Notes: a model not told the origin generated them from the sequence alone. 64,000 nt of DNA from Ferrovibrio xuzhouensis (GCF_042648965.1 NZ_JBHRYJ010000001.1:1240001-1304000); one strand, 5' to 3'. Numbered from the stretch's first letter, positions 26,626 through 35,408 are shown. Numbers and translations: made by a program.

Positions 26626-28002
26626 TCAGGCCGTCGCCCGGCTGCCTTCGGTTGCTGCCGGAACGGCAAGGCCTTCGTCGGTATACTGCTTCAGCTTGTT
26701 GCGCAGGGTGCGGATCGAAATCCCGAGGATATTCGCCGCATGGGTCCGATTGCCCAGGCAGTGCTTCAGCGTGTCGATGATCAGGTCGCGTTCGACATCG
26801 GCGACGGTGCGGCCGACCAGGCCGCCGGTGCCGGCATCCATCGCGCCCGCCTCGCCCATGGCCGCCGCCGCGATGGGCCGGCCGGCGGCGTCGGCCAGCG
26901 CCGAGCCGTCGGGCAGCCGGATGTCGCCGACCTCGATCTGCGGCCCGAGCGCCAGCAGCACGGCGCGATGCATGGTGTTTTCCAGTTCGCGCACATTGCC
27001 GCGCCAATGCGCCTTGCGCAGGGCATCGATGGTGGCCGGACTGAGCGCGCGTTCGGCGACGCCGTTGGCGTCCGCGTATTTCTTGACGAAATGCACCGCC
27101 AGCAGCTCGATATCGTCCGGCCGCTGGCGCAGCGGCGGCAGCTTCAGGTTCACGACATTGAGACGGAACAGCAGATCCTCGCGGAAGGTGCCTCTGGCGA
27201 CTTCCTCGACCAGATTGCGGTTCGAGGTGGCAATGACACGGATGTCCACCTTGACCGGCTTGGCGCCACCGATGCGGTCGATCACCCGCTCCTGGATCGC
27301 GCGCAGCAGCTTGGCCTGCAGGCGGATATCCATCTCGCTGATTTCGTCGAGCAGCAGGGTGCCGCCGTTGGCCTCCTCGAACTTGCCGATGCGGCGCGCC
27401 ACCGCGCCGGTAAAGGCACCCTTCTCGTGGCCGAACAGTTCGGATTCCAGCAGGGTATCGGGGATCGCCGCGCAGTTGACCGAGACGAAGGGGCGCTCGG
27501 CGCGCGGCGACTTGCGATGGATATAGCTCGCCATCACTTCCTTGCCGGTGCCGCTTTCGCCGGTGATCATGATCGAGGCGCCAGAGGGCGCGATCTGCTC
27601 GGCCAGCCGGACCACCTGGCCCATGGCCGGGTCGCGGAAAATCATCTGGTGGCTGTCTTCCGCCACCGCCTCGAGCACCGCGGCGATCAGATCGGGTTCC
27701 GGCGGCAGCGGCAGGTATTCCTTGGCACCGGCGCGGATCGCGGCCACCGCGGCGCGCGCGTCGTTGCCGATGCCGCAGGCGACCACCGGCAGGTTGAAAC
27801 GTTCTTCCTTGAGGCTGTCGACCAGTCGCCGGACATCGAGGCCGACATCGATCAGCGCAAGGTCGGCACCACGCCCGGCACGCAGCGTGTTCAGCGCCTG
27901 GTCGATATCCTCGACCTGCGCCACCTTGGCGCCGCGCTGCAGCGCGATGCGCGTCGCGGCACCGATCTGCCCGTTGAGCGTTCCGATGATGATCAGCCGC
28001 AT
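26626..28002 (-). CDS. flbD: Sigma-54-dependent flagellar regulator FlbD
   Basis: A 458-residue bacterial enhancer-binding protein. The N-terminal receiver-like domain keeps an Asp in LIDVGLD (about residue 52). The AAA+ domain has Walker A GESGTGKE (148-155) and GAFTGA (195-200), the sigma-54 contact loop. The Fis-type HTH at the end reads AANILGISIRTLRNKLKQY. FlbD activates late flagellar genes and represses the early fliF operon in Caulobacter. Candidate binding palindromes lie upstream of fliF (31923-31937) and fliK (35305-35319), with a matching -24/-12 promoter. The protein sits inside the operon it is expected to control. Confidence 0.94.
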   Translation of the reverse strand: MRLIIIGTLNGQIGAATRIALQRGAKVAQVEDIDQALNTLRAGRGADLALIDVGLDVRRLVDSLKEERFNLPVVACGIGNDARAAVAAIRAGAKEYLPLPPEPDLIAAVLEAVAEDSHQMIFRDPAMGQVVRLAEQIAPSGASIMITGESGTGKEVMASYIHRKSPRAERPFVSVNCAAIPDTLLESELFGHEKGAFTGAVARRIGKFEEANGGTLLLDEISEMDIRLQAKLLRAIQERVIDRIGGAKPVKVDIRVIATSNRNLVEEVARGTFREDLLFRLNVVNLKLPPLRQRPDDIELLAVHFVKKYADANGVAERALSPATIDALRKAHWRGNVRELENTMHRAVLLALGPQIEVGDIRLPDGSALADAAGRPIAAAAMGEAGAMDAGTGGLVGRTVADVERDLIIDTLKHCLGNRTHAANILGISIRTLRNKLKQYTDEGLAVPAATEGSRATA

Positions 28003-28054
28003 AACCTGCCTCAGACCCCTTCCTGCGTGCTACCGGTCGTCCAGCATCGCCGCT

Positions 28055-28390
28055 TCACCCGCGGCCGCCCTTGATGATTTCCGTCATCGTCACGCCGAGG
28101 CGGTCTTCCACCACCACCACTTCGCCACGCGCCACCAGACGGTTGTTCACGTAGATGTCGATCGCCTCGCCGACCTTGCGGTCGAGTTCGACCACCGCGC
28201 CGCGGCCGAGCTTGAGCAACTGGCTGACCTGCATGTTGGCCTTGCCGAGAACCGCCGAGACATGAACCGGAATATCGAAAACCGCCTGCAGGTCCGCCGC
28301 CGTGCGGGCCGCATTCGGATCGTCATCCTCCATCATGCCCTGAGCGTCGCCCAGGTCTTTCAGGTCAAGATCGTCGCCGCCTTCCGCCAT
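28055..28390 (-). CDS. fliN: Flagellar motor switch protein FliN
   Basis: A 111-residue SpoA-domain protein of the flagellar C-ring. An acidic N-terminal tail (EGGDDLDLKDLGDAQ) is followed by DIPVHVSAVLGKANMQVSQLLKLGRGAVVELD and VNNRLVARGEVVVVEDRLGVTMTEI, the typical FliN sequence. The length is normal for the short alphaproteobacterial form. FliM is not found in this window. The gene lies between fliH (55-base gap) and flbD (52-base gap) in the long minus-strand operon. Confidence 0.95.
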   Translation of the reverse strand: MAEGGDDLDLKDLGDAQGMMEDDDPNAARTAADLQAVFDIPVHVSAVLGKANMQVSQLLKLGRGAVVELDRKVGEAIDIYVNNRLVARGEVVVVEDRLGVTMTEIIKGGRG

Positions 28391-28445
28391 GTCCCTTTAC
28401 CCCCTGACCTGTCCTGCGCCTGCCGGCACGGCTGCCACGCAGCGG

Positions 28446-29123
28446 TCACGTTTCACTGTTGGGCTCCGCCAGTTCGGCATGCAGGCCCGCGATATACCGG
28501 TCGACCGCAAGGTCGACGTCCTGTTCCAGCTTCTGCTGCCGGCGCTCGGCCGAGCCGTCGGCCCAGTCGATGCGGCAATCGGTCGGCGCCAGCGTCTCGT
28601 CGGGCACCAGCGTCACCTTGCCGCCGAAACCCGACTGCGCCACCAACTGATCGAGCCGCGCATCAAGCTGCTGCACCACCGCTTCGGCAGCGCGGATGAC
28701 CAACCGCGGCTCGTCGCGCATGTCGTCCAGGCAGCGCAGCACCAGCGCCTCGATCTGCGCCAGCGGCTGGGCCTCGAGCAGCCGGCCGGCCAGCTTGCGC
28801 GCCAGCACCGCGGCTAGTTCGACGGCCTCGGCGCGCGCGGCGATGCGCGAGCGTTCCTCGGCGGCGGCAATCGCCGCGAGTTGGCTCTCGATCGCCTGCA
28901 GGGCATGCTCCAGATTGCGCTGGTGGTCGCCATAGGCTTCGGCACGGCCGGCCGCCTCGCCCTCGGCATAGGCGGCAGCGCGGGTCGCCTCGATCTCCTC
29001 GGCGGAGAACTTCGGCGGCGGCGCCTTCGGCGCGTACGACCGCTCCACCCGCGGCTTGGTGCCGTCGAATGGCATGTCGAACAGAAATTTCGCCTTGCTT
29101 GCCATGAAAACCTGAATTGCCAT
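28446..29123 (-). CDS. fliH: Flagellar assembly protein FliH
   Basis: A 225-residue export regulator that binds FliI as a dimer. The N terminus has KFLFDMPFDG, then an Ala/Glu-rich helical stretch (AAAYAEGEAAGRAEAYGDHQ) with the GxxxG-like spacing known from FliH, then a more structured C-terminal half ending in RYIAGLHAEL. Family sequence conservation is low, so position between fliG and fliN is important evidence. It starts four bases after the fliG stop. An alternative ATG at 29105 would remove six residues. Confidence 0.85.
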   Translation of the reverse strand: MAIQVFMASKAKFLFDMPFDGTKPRVERSYAPKAPPPKFSAEEIEATRAAAYAEGEAAGRAEAYGDHQRNLEHALQAIESQLAAIAAAEERSRIAARAEAVELAAVLARKLAGRLLEAQPLAQIEALVLRCLDDMRDEPRLVIRAAEAVVQQLDARLDQLVAQSGFGGKVTLVPDETLAPTDCRIDWADGSAERRQQKLEQDVDLAVDRYIAGLHAELAEPNSET

Positions 29124-29127
29124 CCGC

Positions 29128-30141
29128 TCAGTAGATCAGTTCGTCTTCGCCCTTGTTGTCGGCCAGCATGATCTCGCCCTTCGCCGCCAGTTCCTTGGCG
29201 GTGTTGACCATCAGCATCTGTGCTTCGTCGACATCCTTCAGGCGCACCGGGCCCATCGATTCCATTTCCTCGCGCAGCAGCTTGGAGGCGCGTTCGGACA
29301 TGTTGGAGAAGAACAGGTCGCGCAGCGTCTCGGAAGCGCCCTTCAGCGCCAGGCCGAGCTTGTCCTTCTCAACACTCTTCAGCAGGGTCTGCACGCCGGA
29401 CGGGTCCAGCTTGATCAGGTCCTCGAAGGTGAACATCAGCGCCTTGATGCGCTCGGCGGCATCGCGGCTGCGCTCCTCCAGCGCGGCGAGGAAGCGCGCC
29501 TCGGTGTTGCGGTCGAGGCTGTTGAAGATTTCCGCCATCATTTCATGGCTGTCGCGACGGTTGGTGCGCGCCAGGTTCGACATGAATTCGGTGCGCAGGG
29601 TCTGCTCGACCTTGTCGAGCACTTCCTTCTGCACCGCCTCCATGCGCAGCATGCGCATGACCACTTCCATCGAGAATTCCTCGGGCAGGGCGGCCAGCAC
29701 GCGAGCGGCATGCTCGGGGCGAATCTTGGACAGCACGACGGCGACGGTCTGCGGATATTCGTTCTTCAGGTAGTTCGCCAGCACGTTCTCGTTCACGTTG
29801 GCGAGCTTGTCCCACATGGTGCGGCCGGCCGGGCCGCGGATTTCTTCCATGATCTGGTTGACGCGCTCGCTGGGCAGCGCCTTCATCAGCAGGCGTTCCG
29901 TGCTGTCGAAGGTGCCGGTCAGTGAGCCGGTGGACGAGAAGTTGTTGACGAATTCGAGGAACAGCTTCTCGACGATCTCGGAATTGATCGCGCCGAGGTT
30001 GGCCATGTTCTGGGAGATTTCCTTGATCTCCTCGTCATCGAGCAGCGGCCAGATCTTGGACGAATGCTCCTCGCCGAGCGCAAGCATCAGGATCGCCGCC
30101 TTGTCGGGGCCCTTGAGCTGCCGGAAGTCCTTTTCTGCCAT
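29128..30141 (-). CDS. fliG: Flagellar motor switch protein FliG
   Basis: A 337-residue rotor protein linking the FliF ring to the C-ring and to stator torque. The N-terminal region reads GPDKAAILMLALGEEHSSKIWPLLDDEEI, the middle has EYPQTVAVVLSKIRPEHAARVLAALP, and the C-terminal torque helix region contains MFTFEDLIKLDPSGVQTLLKSVEKDKL. All are typical FliG landmarks. The length is standard and no domain is missing. It starts 23 bases after fliF and abuts fliH. Confidence 0.97.
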   Translation of the reverse strand: MAEKDFRQLKGPDKAAILMLALGEEHSSKIWPLLDDEEIKEISQNMANLGAINSEIVEKLFLEFVNNFSSTGSLTGTFDSTERLLMKALPSERVNQIMEEIRGPAGRTMWDKLANVNENVLANYLKNEYPQTVAVVLSKIRPEHAARVLAALPEEFSMEVVMRMLRMEAVQKEVLDKVEQTLRTEFMSNLARTNRRDSHEMMAEIFNSLDRNTEARFLAALEERSRDAAERIKALMFTFEDLIKLDPSGVQTLLKSVEKDKLGLALKGASETLRDLFFSNMSERASKLLREEMESMGPVRLKDVDEAQMLMVNTAKELAAKGEIMLADNKGEDELIY

Positions 30142-30164
30142 GACTTACTCCTGGACCGAAGCCG

Positions 30165-31829
30165 TCAGGCCGCCTGGTAGAGCCAGTTGCGGATAATCGA
30201 GACGGCTTCCTCGGGATGCTTGTCCACGATTTCGCCGATTTTCTTGAGGCTCGAGGCCTTCACCTGGCCTTCGATGCGGGCAATGTCGATCATCGACTCG
30301 ATGCCCGGCGTGGGCGGCGCCATGCCGGCGTCCGGTGCGGCCGGCAGTTCGGAGATCGGCGCACCGCCGACCACCATAGGAACACCCGACATCGCCGGGG
30401 TCAACATGCCCGGCGGCACATCCTCGCTCTCGCGGGAGGCTTCCAGCACCCGGCGGACGATGGGGCGGACCACCAGCAGCATGGCCAGCAGGCCGAGCAG
30501 CACATAACCGGCGATCTCGCCGATGCGGAACAGGTCGGCCTTGGTCATGCCGAGGAAGACCGGCAGGCTGTTCGGGTCGACCTGGTCGGGGATGTCGCCG
30601 GGCTCGGCGAAGCGCATGGTGACGACCTCGACGGAGTCGCCGCGCTGCTGGTCGAAGCCGATGGCGTTGCGCACCAGCGCCGAGAGCTGCTGCATCTCCT
30701 CGGGCGAGCGCGCCTGGTAGGATTTCTGGCCCTGGCCGTCGACCTGCACGATGTTGTTGATCAGCACCGCGGCCGAGACCTTCTTGATCACCCCGGCCTC
30801 GCGCACCTGGGTGCGCGTGGTCTTGGAAATCTCGTAGTTGGTGACTTCCTCGGTGCGGGTCGACTTGTTGGTCGCCTGGTTGCCGTTCTGGCCCTGCGCT
30901 TCGGGCAGGTTGTTGGCGACCGTGACGTTCTGCTGGCCTTCCTGGCTCTGGTTGTCCTCGTTCACCGTCTGGGTCGAACGCACCACCTGCTGGTCGGGGT
31001 TGTAGAGTTCCTGGTTGGTGGTGACACGGTCGAAGTCCATGTCGACGGTGACTTCGGCGCGCACATTGCCGACGCCGACCGAACGCTCGAGCAGGGTCTC
31101 GATATTCTTGCGCAGGCGCTCTTCCGCCTGGCGGCGCATGTCGTCGATGCGGTTAGCCGTGGCGGTGGCCGGATCGAGCTCCTCCTGCGGGCTGGCCAGC
31201 AGATTGCCGCGGTCGTCGACGATGGCGACGCGGCCGGGCTTCAGGCTGGGCACGGCGGCGGCGACGAGATTCTGGATCGCGCGCACCTGCTGCGGGTCGA
31301 GGCGGCCGCCGCGGGTCTTGATGACGATCGAGGCCGACGGCTCGCGCTGGTCGCGGGTAAACACCTCGCGCTGCGGCATCACCAGATGCACGCGGGCCGA
31401 CTGCACCTGGTCGAGCGAGCGGATGGTGCGCGCCAGCTCGCCTTCGGTGGCGCGCAGGTAGTTCAGGTTCTGCATGAAATTGGTGGCCGACAGGGCATTC
31501 GCCTTGTCGAACAGTTCGTAGCCGGCGCCGCCGCCGGACGGCAGGCCGGCCTCGGCCAGCATCATGCGGGTGCGCAGCACGCGGTCCTCGGGCACCAGGA
31601 TCTGGTTGCCGTTGTTGGCGAGCTGGTAGGGGATCTTCTGGGCTTCGAGGCGATTGACGATGTCGCCCGATTCCTGGATTTCCAGGTTGCCGTACAGCAG
31701 CGCCATCTTGGGCTGCGTGACCTTCATGCCCAGGAAGACGAAAAAGCCGACCAGAACCGCAGCGGTCGCCGCCAGCATCGCAAGCCGGGCGGGACCGATA
31801 TTCCGCAGTAAATTCATGATTCCGTTCAC
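30165..31829 (-). CDS. fliF: Flagellar MS-ring protein FliF
   Basis: A 554-residue membrane ring protein. There are two transmembrane helices, near residues 17-35 and 437-458, flanking the periplasmic ring-building motifs (EGELARTIRSLDQVQSARVHLVMP). A Gln/Asn-rich segment lies in the middle. The C-terminal cytosolic end binds FliG. The GTG at 31829 gives MNGIMNLLRNIGPARL, aligning with other FliF proteins; an ATG at 31817 is possible. It heads the early part of the flagellar operon. A palindrome that could bind FlbD lies about 100 bases upstream, as in Caulobacter, where FlbD represses fliF. Confidence 0.96.
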   Translation of the reverse strand: MNGIMNLLRNIGPARLAMLAATAAVLVGFFVFLGMKVTQPKMALLYGNLEIQESGDIVNRLEAQKIPYQLANNGNQILVPEDRVLRTRMMLAEAGLPSGGGAGYELFDKANALSATNFMQNLNYLRATEGELARTIRSLDQVQSARVHLVMPQREVFTRDQREPSASIVIKTRGGRLDPQQVRAIQNLVAAAVPSLKPGRVAIVDDRGNLLASPQEELDPATATANRIDDMRRQAEERLRKNIETLLERSVGVGNVRAEVTVDMDFDRVTTNQELYNPDQQVVRSTQTVNEDNQSQEGQQNVTVANNLPEAQGQNGNQATNKSTRTEEVTNYEISKTTRTQVREAGVIKKVSAAVLINNIVQVDGQGQKSYQARSPEEMQQLSALVRNAIGFDQQRGDSVEVVTMRFAEPGDIPDQVDPNSLPVFLGMTKADLFRIGEIAGYVLLGLLAMLLVVRPIVRRVLEASRESEDVPPGMLTPAMSGVPMVVGGAPISELPAAPDAGMAPPTPGIESMIDIARIEGQVKASSLKKIGEIVDKHPEEAVSIIRNWLYQAA

Positions 31830-31915
31830 GGCTTCACCCCATGCACAGGCGCAGGACCGGGCAGGCGCCTCCTGCCCTGTATGCCAAGGTAGGAAGCCGG
31901 GATGAAAAAGAGGTT

Positions 31916-31948
31916 AACACCCCGGCAAAATTTGCCTACCGGGGTGTT
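31916..31948 (-). promoter_or_regulatory. Nested palindrome upstream of fliF, candidate FlbD site
   Basis: A 10-base-arm inverted repeat (AACACCCCGG ... CCGGGGTGTT) encloses the perfect palindrome GGCAAAATTTGCC (31924-31936). The inner core matches the GGCAGAATCTGCC upstream of fliK under one consensus, CGGCARAATYTGCC. I found no -24/-12 promoter between sciP and fliF, so repression of an early promoter, as in Caulobacter fliF, is the simplest reading. The outer stem plus TTTTT downstream on the minus strand could also terminate the sciP transcript. Confidence 0.5.
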
Positions 31949-31991
31949 GCCGGAACGGACAGAAAAAGCGGGCCGGAGCTATCTGCCGGCG

Positions 31992-32339
31992 TTACTCGGC
32001 GGCAGACCGGCCGGCCACGACGCGCAGCTGGCCGGGGCGGTAATCCTGCAGGCGGGTGGTGCGCAGGCCGGGCAGGCCATGCTGCTCGATCGCCCGCTGC
32101 CAGGACAGGAATTCCTCCATGGTCAGCGCATAGCGCTGGCAGGCCTCCTCGAGGGTCAGCAGACCGCCGCGCACCGCCGCGACCACCTCGGCCTTGCGGC
32201 GGATCACCCAGCGCTTGGTATTGGCCGGCGGCAGCGTATCGCGGGTGATGCGCTGCCCTTCCGGACCGATAATGCTGGCGTGCGGGCTCTGCGGGGGCAG
32301 CATTCGGGTTCTGGCCGTCTGGGAATGGAGGTTTTGCAT
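31992..32339 (-). CDS. sciP: CtrA inhibitor SciP (DUF1153)
   Basis: A 115-residue protein with the DUF1153 core LPPANTKRWVIRRKAEVVAAVRGGLLTLEEACQRYALTMEEFLSWQRAIEQHGLPGLR. This almost invariant helix-turn-helix sequence is that of SciP, the small protein that binds CtrA on DNA and blocks its activation of target promoters in Caulobacter. The N-terminal 20 residues are variable. It lies between flgD (53-base gap) and fliF on the same strand, placing a CtrA antagonist inside the flagellar transcript. That could provide feedback from flagellar expression to CtrA output. Confidence 0.93.
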   Translation of the reverse strand: MQNLHSQTARTRMLPPQSPHASIIGPEGQRITRDTLPPANTKRWVIRRKAEVVAAVRGGLLTLEEACQRYALTMEEFLSWQRAIEQHGLPGLRTTRLQDYRPGQLRVVAGRSAAE

Positions 32340-32392
32340 GCTAGGTTCCGTGGTTTAACAAAGCCCTAAATCCGAAAGGCGCGAGACCGGGG

Positions 32393-33163
32393 TCAGGTGC
32401 CGCTGCTGGTATCGCTGCCGCTGCCGCTGCCGGTATCGCTGCCGCCACTGTTGTCGCTGCCGCCGCCATTGCTGGTGGTCGCAATCACCGAAACCACCTT
32501 GTCCGGCGTGATCTGCTGGCCGCCGACCATCAGGTACTGGGTGCCGTCGATGGTATCGAGCGAGGTGACATAACCGCGCGAATAAACCTTGACGCCATCG
32601 ACCGTCTTGCCCTGGGCATCGGTGGCCGTGACCGCCAGCTTGTAGCTGCCGGCCCCCATCTGGTTGCCGGTGGAATCCTGGCCGTCCCAGGCCACCTGGA
32701 TGCGGCCCTGGGCGGTGCTGTCGACCTTCGACGTGACGCTGCGGATCACTTTGCCGGTCGAGTCGGTGATGGTGTATTTCACGTTGGTGGCGCCGACCGG
32801 CAGGTCATAGGACCAGAAACCGACATCGCCCTTGGTGGCGAGCTTCACCGTGTCGCTGTCGACGTCGACCAGCTTGCCGACGAAGTTGATGTTGTTGCTG
32901 GCAGTCTGCGCGGCGAACATCGAGATCAGCTTCTCGAGGTTCTTGTTCTGGTTGATCGACTGCTCGACCTGGCTGAACTGCACCAGCTGCTGGGTGAATT
33001 CCTTCGAATCCATCGGCGAGGTCGGATCCTGGTTCTTCAGCTGCGTGGTCAGCAGGGTCAGGAAGGTGTTGAAGTTGCCGGCCAGCGAGGAACTGGCATT
33101 GTCCGCCTGCGTTGGCGTCTGCGTCGTGTTGTTGGTGGTATTGTTGTTTACGCCGGTGACCAT
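32393..33163 (-). CDS. flgD: Flagellar hook assembly protein FlgD
   Basis: A 256-residue hook-cap protein exported through the flagellar apparatus. The N terminus has FNTFLTLLTTQLKNQDPTSPMDSKEFTQQLVQFSQVEQ, the signature of FlgD. The C-terminal half is the beta-rich Ig/Tudor hybrid (GAGSYKLAVTATDAQG), ending in a Gly/Ser/Asp-rich tail of about 25 residues. GGGAGAA precedes the ATG. It follows fliK by 24 bases, so both depend on the -24/-12 promoter in front of fliK. Confidence 0.95.
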   Translation of the reverse strand: MVTGVNNNTTNNTTQTPTQADNASSSLAGNFNTFLTLLTTQLKNQDPTSPMDSKEFTQQLVQFSQVEQSINQNKNLEKLISMFAAQTASNNINFVGKLVDVDSDTVKLATKGDVGFWSYDLPVGATNVKYTITDSTGKVIRSVTSKVDSTAQGRIQVAWDGQDSTGNQMGAGSYKLAVTATDAQGKTVDGVKVYSRGYVTSLDTIDGTQYLMVGGQQITPDKVVSVIATTSNGGGSDNSGGSDTGSGSGSDTSSGT

Positions 33164-33187
33164 GGGGATTCTCCCTCGGGTTACGGG

Positions 33188-35176
33188 TCAGATTCGGATA
33201 TCGAGGCCGCCGCGCGCGGCAGCCGCACGCTGGGCCCGGGCGGAGGCCTGCACGGCGGCATCGCCTGCAAGCCCGTTATCGGCATAATCGGCCTGGCCGC
33301 GGCCACGCTGGCCGTTGCCGCCCTGGCCGCCACGGCCATCGTCACCGGTGCCGCCGGCACCGGCCTGGCCCTGGTCGCGCAGGGTGAAGTTCAGCGAGCC
33401 GGAGTCGGTCTTCATGCCGGCATCGCGCAGCGACTGTTCGAGGTTGTGCGCGCCATGCTGCAGCATCTGCAGCGTTTCCGGCTTGTCGGCCGAAATCACC
33501 GCGGTCAGGCGGCCGTCATGGCCGACCTCGAGCTTGACCTCGACCTTGCCGAGATTGCCCGGATCGAGCTTGATCGAAATCTTGTCGAGGCCCTCGGCGG
33601 TGCCGCGCTTGATCTGCACGGCAACCTGCTCGCCGGGCGGCACGAAGGCGGCGAGGCTGCGGGCGGTGGCCTGGGTTGCGGCCTGCTGGGCTGCCACGGT
33701 CGGCGGCGCCCCCGGCTGGGTGCCCGGCAGGGTCGCGGTCTGCGCGGCCTGCTGTGCGGTCTGGCCGGTCGCAGCGGTGGCGCCGGTCGTGCTGCTGCCG
33801 TTGTTGCCGCCGCCGATCAGCGCTCCGAGCGTCGCGGCAAACTTGCCGGCTTCGGCGGTCGCACCGCCGGCGACCTGGCCGCCGGCGGCTTCCGCCGCCT
33901 TCTGCTGGGCGAGCAGCGCATTGGCATCATCGCCATCGGCCTGCATGGCAAGCAGCGCGGACTGATCGACCAGCCCCTTCGGCGCGGCAACCGCCACAGT
34001 CGTGTCGGTCTTCACTTCGACATGCAGCTTGCCGTCACCGGATTTCTTGCTGCTGCCGCTGTCGGCCGTCTGCGTCGCTGCCGGCCGGGCCGGCTGCGCG
34101 GCGGTCTGCGCGGCCAGGGCCTGCTGGATGGCGGCGAGATCCTTGGGCGAAACCGCCTGCTGCTGGGCCAGCAGGGCCGCGGCGGCGGTGTCGGTCTTGC
34201 CGGCGACCGGCGCGGCGGCGTCGACATCCGGGTCGGTGGCTGCGGCTGCAGCGGCAGCGGCCGCAGCCTGCGCCGCAGTGACCGGCGTATCCTTGCCCGT
34301 CGCCTTGGTGGCGCCCTTTGCCGCCGCAGCCAGAGCCGCGGCGGGATCGGCAGCCGCGGCATCCTTACCGGCAGCCTTGCTGTCATCGCCAGTCACAGCC
34401 GGACCGGCCGCCGCCGCCTGCTGGGCCGCGGCGAGCTGGGCCAGTGCGGCATCGGCCGCCGTGGCGGGCGCGGTCACGGCGGCCTGCGGCGCAGCAGTCT
34501 GCTGCTGCAGCAGGGCCAGGATCACGTCGGCGCCGGCCGCAACAGCGGTTTTGTCGGCTGACTTGTCCTTGTCGGCGGCTTTGTCGTCCGTGGTGGCCTT
34601 GTCGCCGGGCTTGCCGGTGGTGTCGCCGGCATCGGCGCCCTTGGCATCGGCACCCTTGGCGTCGGTACCCTTGGCGTCCGCAGGCTTGGCATCGCCGGCC
34701 GCCGGCTGGGCCGGCGCGGCATCCTTTGCGGTATCGCCGGCGGCCGCCGCCGGCTTGTCGGCCGGCTTGTCCGCCGGTTTGTCTGCCGCCTGGCTGGCCG
34801 GGCGGCTGTCGTCACGGTCGCGCACCGGGGCGGCATCGCGGACGGAGGCCGTATCGTCACGCCGATCATCGCGCTCGCGCGGTGCCGAAGACGAGGAAGA
34901 GGACCGCGACCGGTCGTAGCGGCTGTAGCGGTCGTCGGACTCACGCGGATCGGGCTGGCGGTCGCGGCTCGGGTCGGCCGGACGGCTTGCCTGGTCGTTG
35001 CGGCTGTCCTGGAGCGGGGCGGCGGCATTGCCGACGGTATTGGCCGTGGCCCGCGCGTTGCCATAGAAGGCGTTCTGCAGCACCCGCGAGAAATCCTCGG
35101 CCCGCAGCGCCGTATCGTCGCTGCCGGTCGAAGTGCCGGGGGTGGGAACCGATGAATTGAGAGAACCGACCTGCAT
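33188..35176 (-). CDS. fliK: Flagellar hook-length control protein FliK
   Basis: A 662-residue protein. The start MQVGSLNSS has AAGAGG upstream; an upstream TTG (35221) lies in the promoter. Most of the length is disordered and made of Ala, Asp, Lys, Thr and Gln, with short repeats such as DKPA and DAKGA. The ordered C-terminal region (about residues 545-630) has VQIKRGTAEGLDKISIKLDPGNLGKVEVKLEVGHDGRLTAVISA, the export-switch domain of FliK. The last residues include FTLRDQG. FliK measures the hook and switches export specificity. This is long for the family because of the repeats. Confidence 0.9.
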   Translation of the reverse strand: MQVGSLNSSVPTPGTSTGSDDTALRAEDFSRVLQNAFYGNARATANTVGNAAAPLQDSRNDQASRPADPSRDRQPDPRESDDRYSRYDRSRSSSSSSAPRERDDRRDDTASVRDAAPVRDRDDSRPASQAADKPADKPADKPAAAAGDTAKDAAPAQPAAGDAKPADAKGTDAKGADAKGADAGDTTGKPGDKATTDDKAADKDKSADKTAVAAGADVILALLQQQTAAPQAAVTAPATAADAALAQLAAAQQAAAAGPAVTGDDSKAAGKDAAAADPAAALAAAAKGATKATGKDTPVTAAQAAAAAAAAAATDPDVDAAAPVAGKTDTAAAALLAQQQAVSPKDLAAIQQALAAQTAAQPARPAATQTADSGSSKKSGDGKLHVEVKTDTTVAVAAPKGLVDQSALLAMQADGDDANALLAQQKAAEAAGGQVAGGATAEAGKFAATLGALIGGGNNGSSTTGATAATGQTAQQAAQTATLPGTQPGAPPTVAAQQAATQATARSLAAFVPPGEQVAVQIKRGTAEGLDKISIKLDPGNLGKVEVKLEVGHDGRLTAVISADKPETLQMLQHGAHNLEQSLRDAGMKTDSGSLNFTLRDQGQAGAGGTGDDGRGGQGGNGQRGRGQADYADNGLAGDAAVQASARAQRAAAARGGLDIRI

Positions 35177-35204
35177 CGCAAACCTCTTGTGTCGGGCCAG
35201 TAGA

Positions 35205-35220
35205 AGCAAGCGGCGGGCCA
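35205..35220 (-). promoter_or_regulatory. Sigma-54 (-24/-12) promoter of fliK-flgD
   Basis: Minus-strand TGGCCCGCCGCTTGCT has GG and GC separated by exactly 10 bases, the essential spacing of a sigma-54 promoter, and close agreement with TGGCAC-N5-TTGCW. Transcription would begin near 35194, giving an untranslated leader of about 18 bases with AAGAGG before the fliK ATG. A FlbD-like palindrome lies about 100 bases further upstream, a normal enhancer distance. Confidence 0.7.
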
Positions 35221-35304
35221 ACTGCGGGAGTGTCGGTAATCTTTTGAAATAAAACGGAATTACCCAACCTTATGGTTGTGCGGTTACACGCCGGGTTTGC
35301 CGGG

Positions 35305-35319
35305 CGGCAGAATCTGCCG
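35305..35319 (-). promoter_or_regulatory. Candidate FlbD enhancer (ftr-like) site upstream of fliK
   Basis: CGGCAGAATCTGCCG is a perfect palindrome around a central A and shares the CGGCARAATYTGCC pattern with the site upstream of fliF. It lies about 100 bases upstream of the -24/-12 promoter of fliK. It is followed by GC-rich palindromic sequence (GGCGCCGCGGCGCC at 35321-35334) that may be a second structure. Confidence 0.55.
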
Positions 35320-35408
35320 GGGCGCCGCGGCGCCTGCCGGGCCGGATAATCCGGACGAAACCGGCAAAATCCCACGCTTTGTTAACCATGCCGTCCTAGG
35401 CTTGCGGC

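Noticed and set aside
24515..27526. 1003-codon plus-strand frame over flhA and flbD
   Set aside because: It is antisense to two strongly conserved genes, and its translation (runs of Gln, Asp, His, Arg) is typical of reverse-frame reading in GC-rich DNA.
31830..31991. A sigma-54 promoter for fliF
   Set aside because: No GG-N10-GC pair was found on the minus strand between sciP and fliF.
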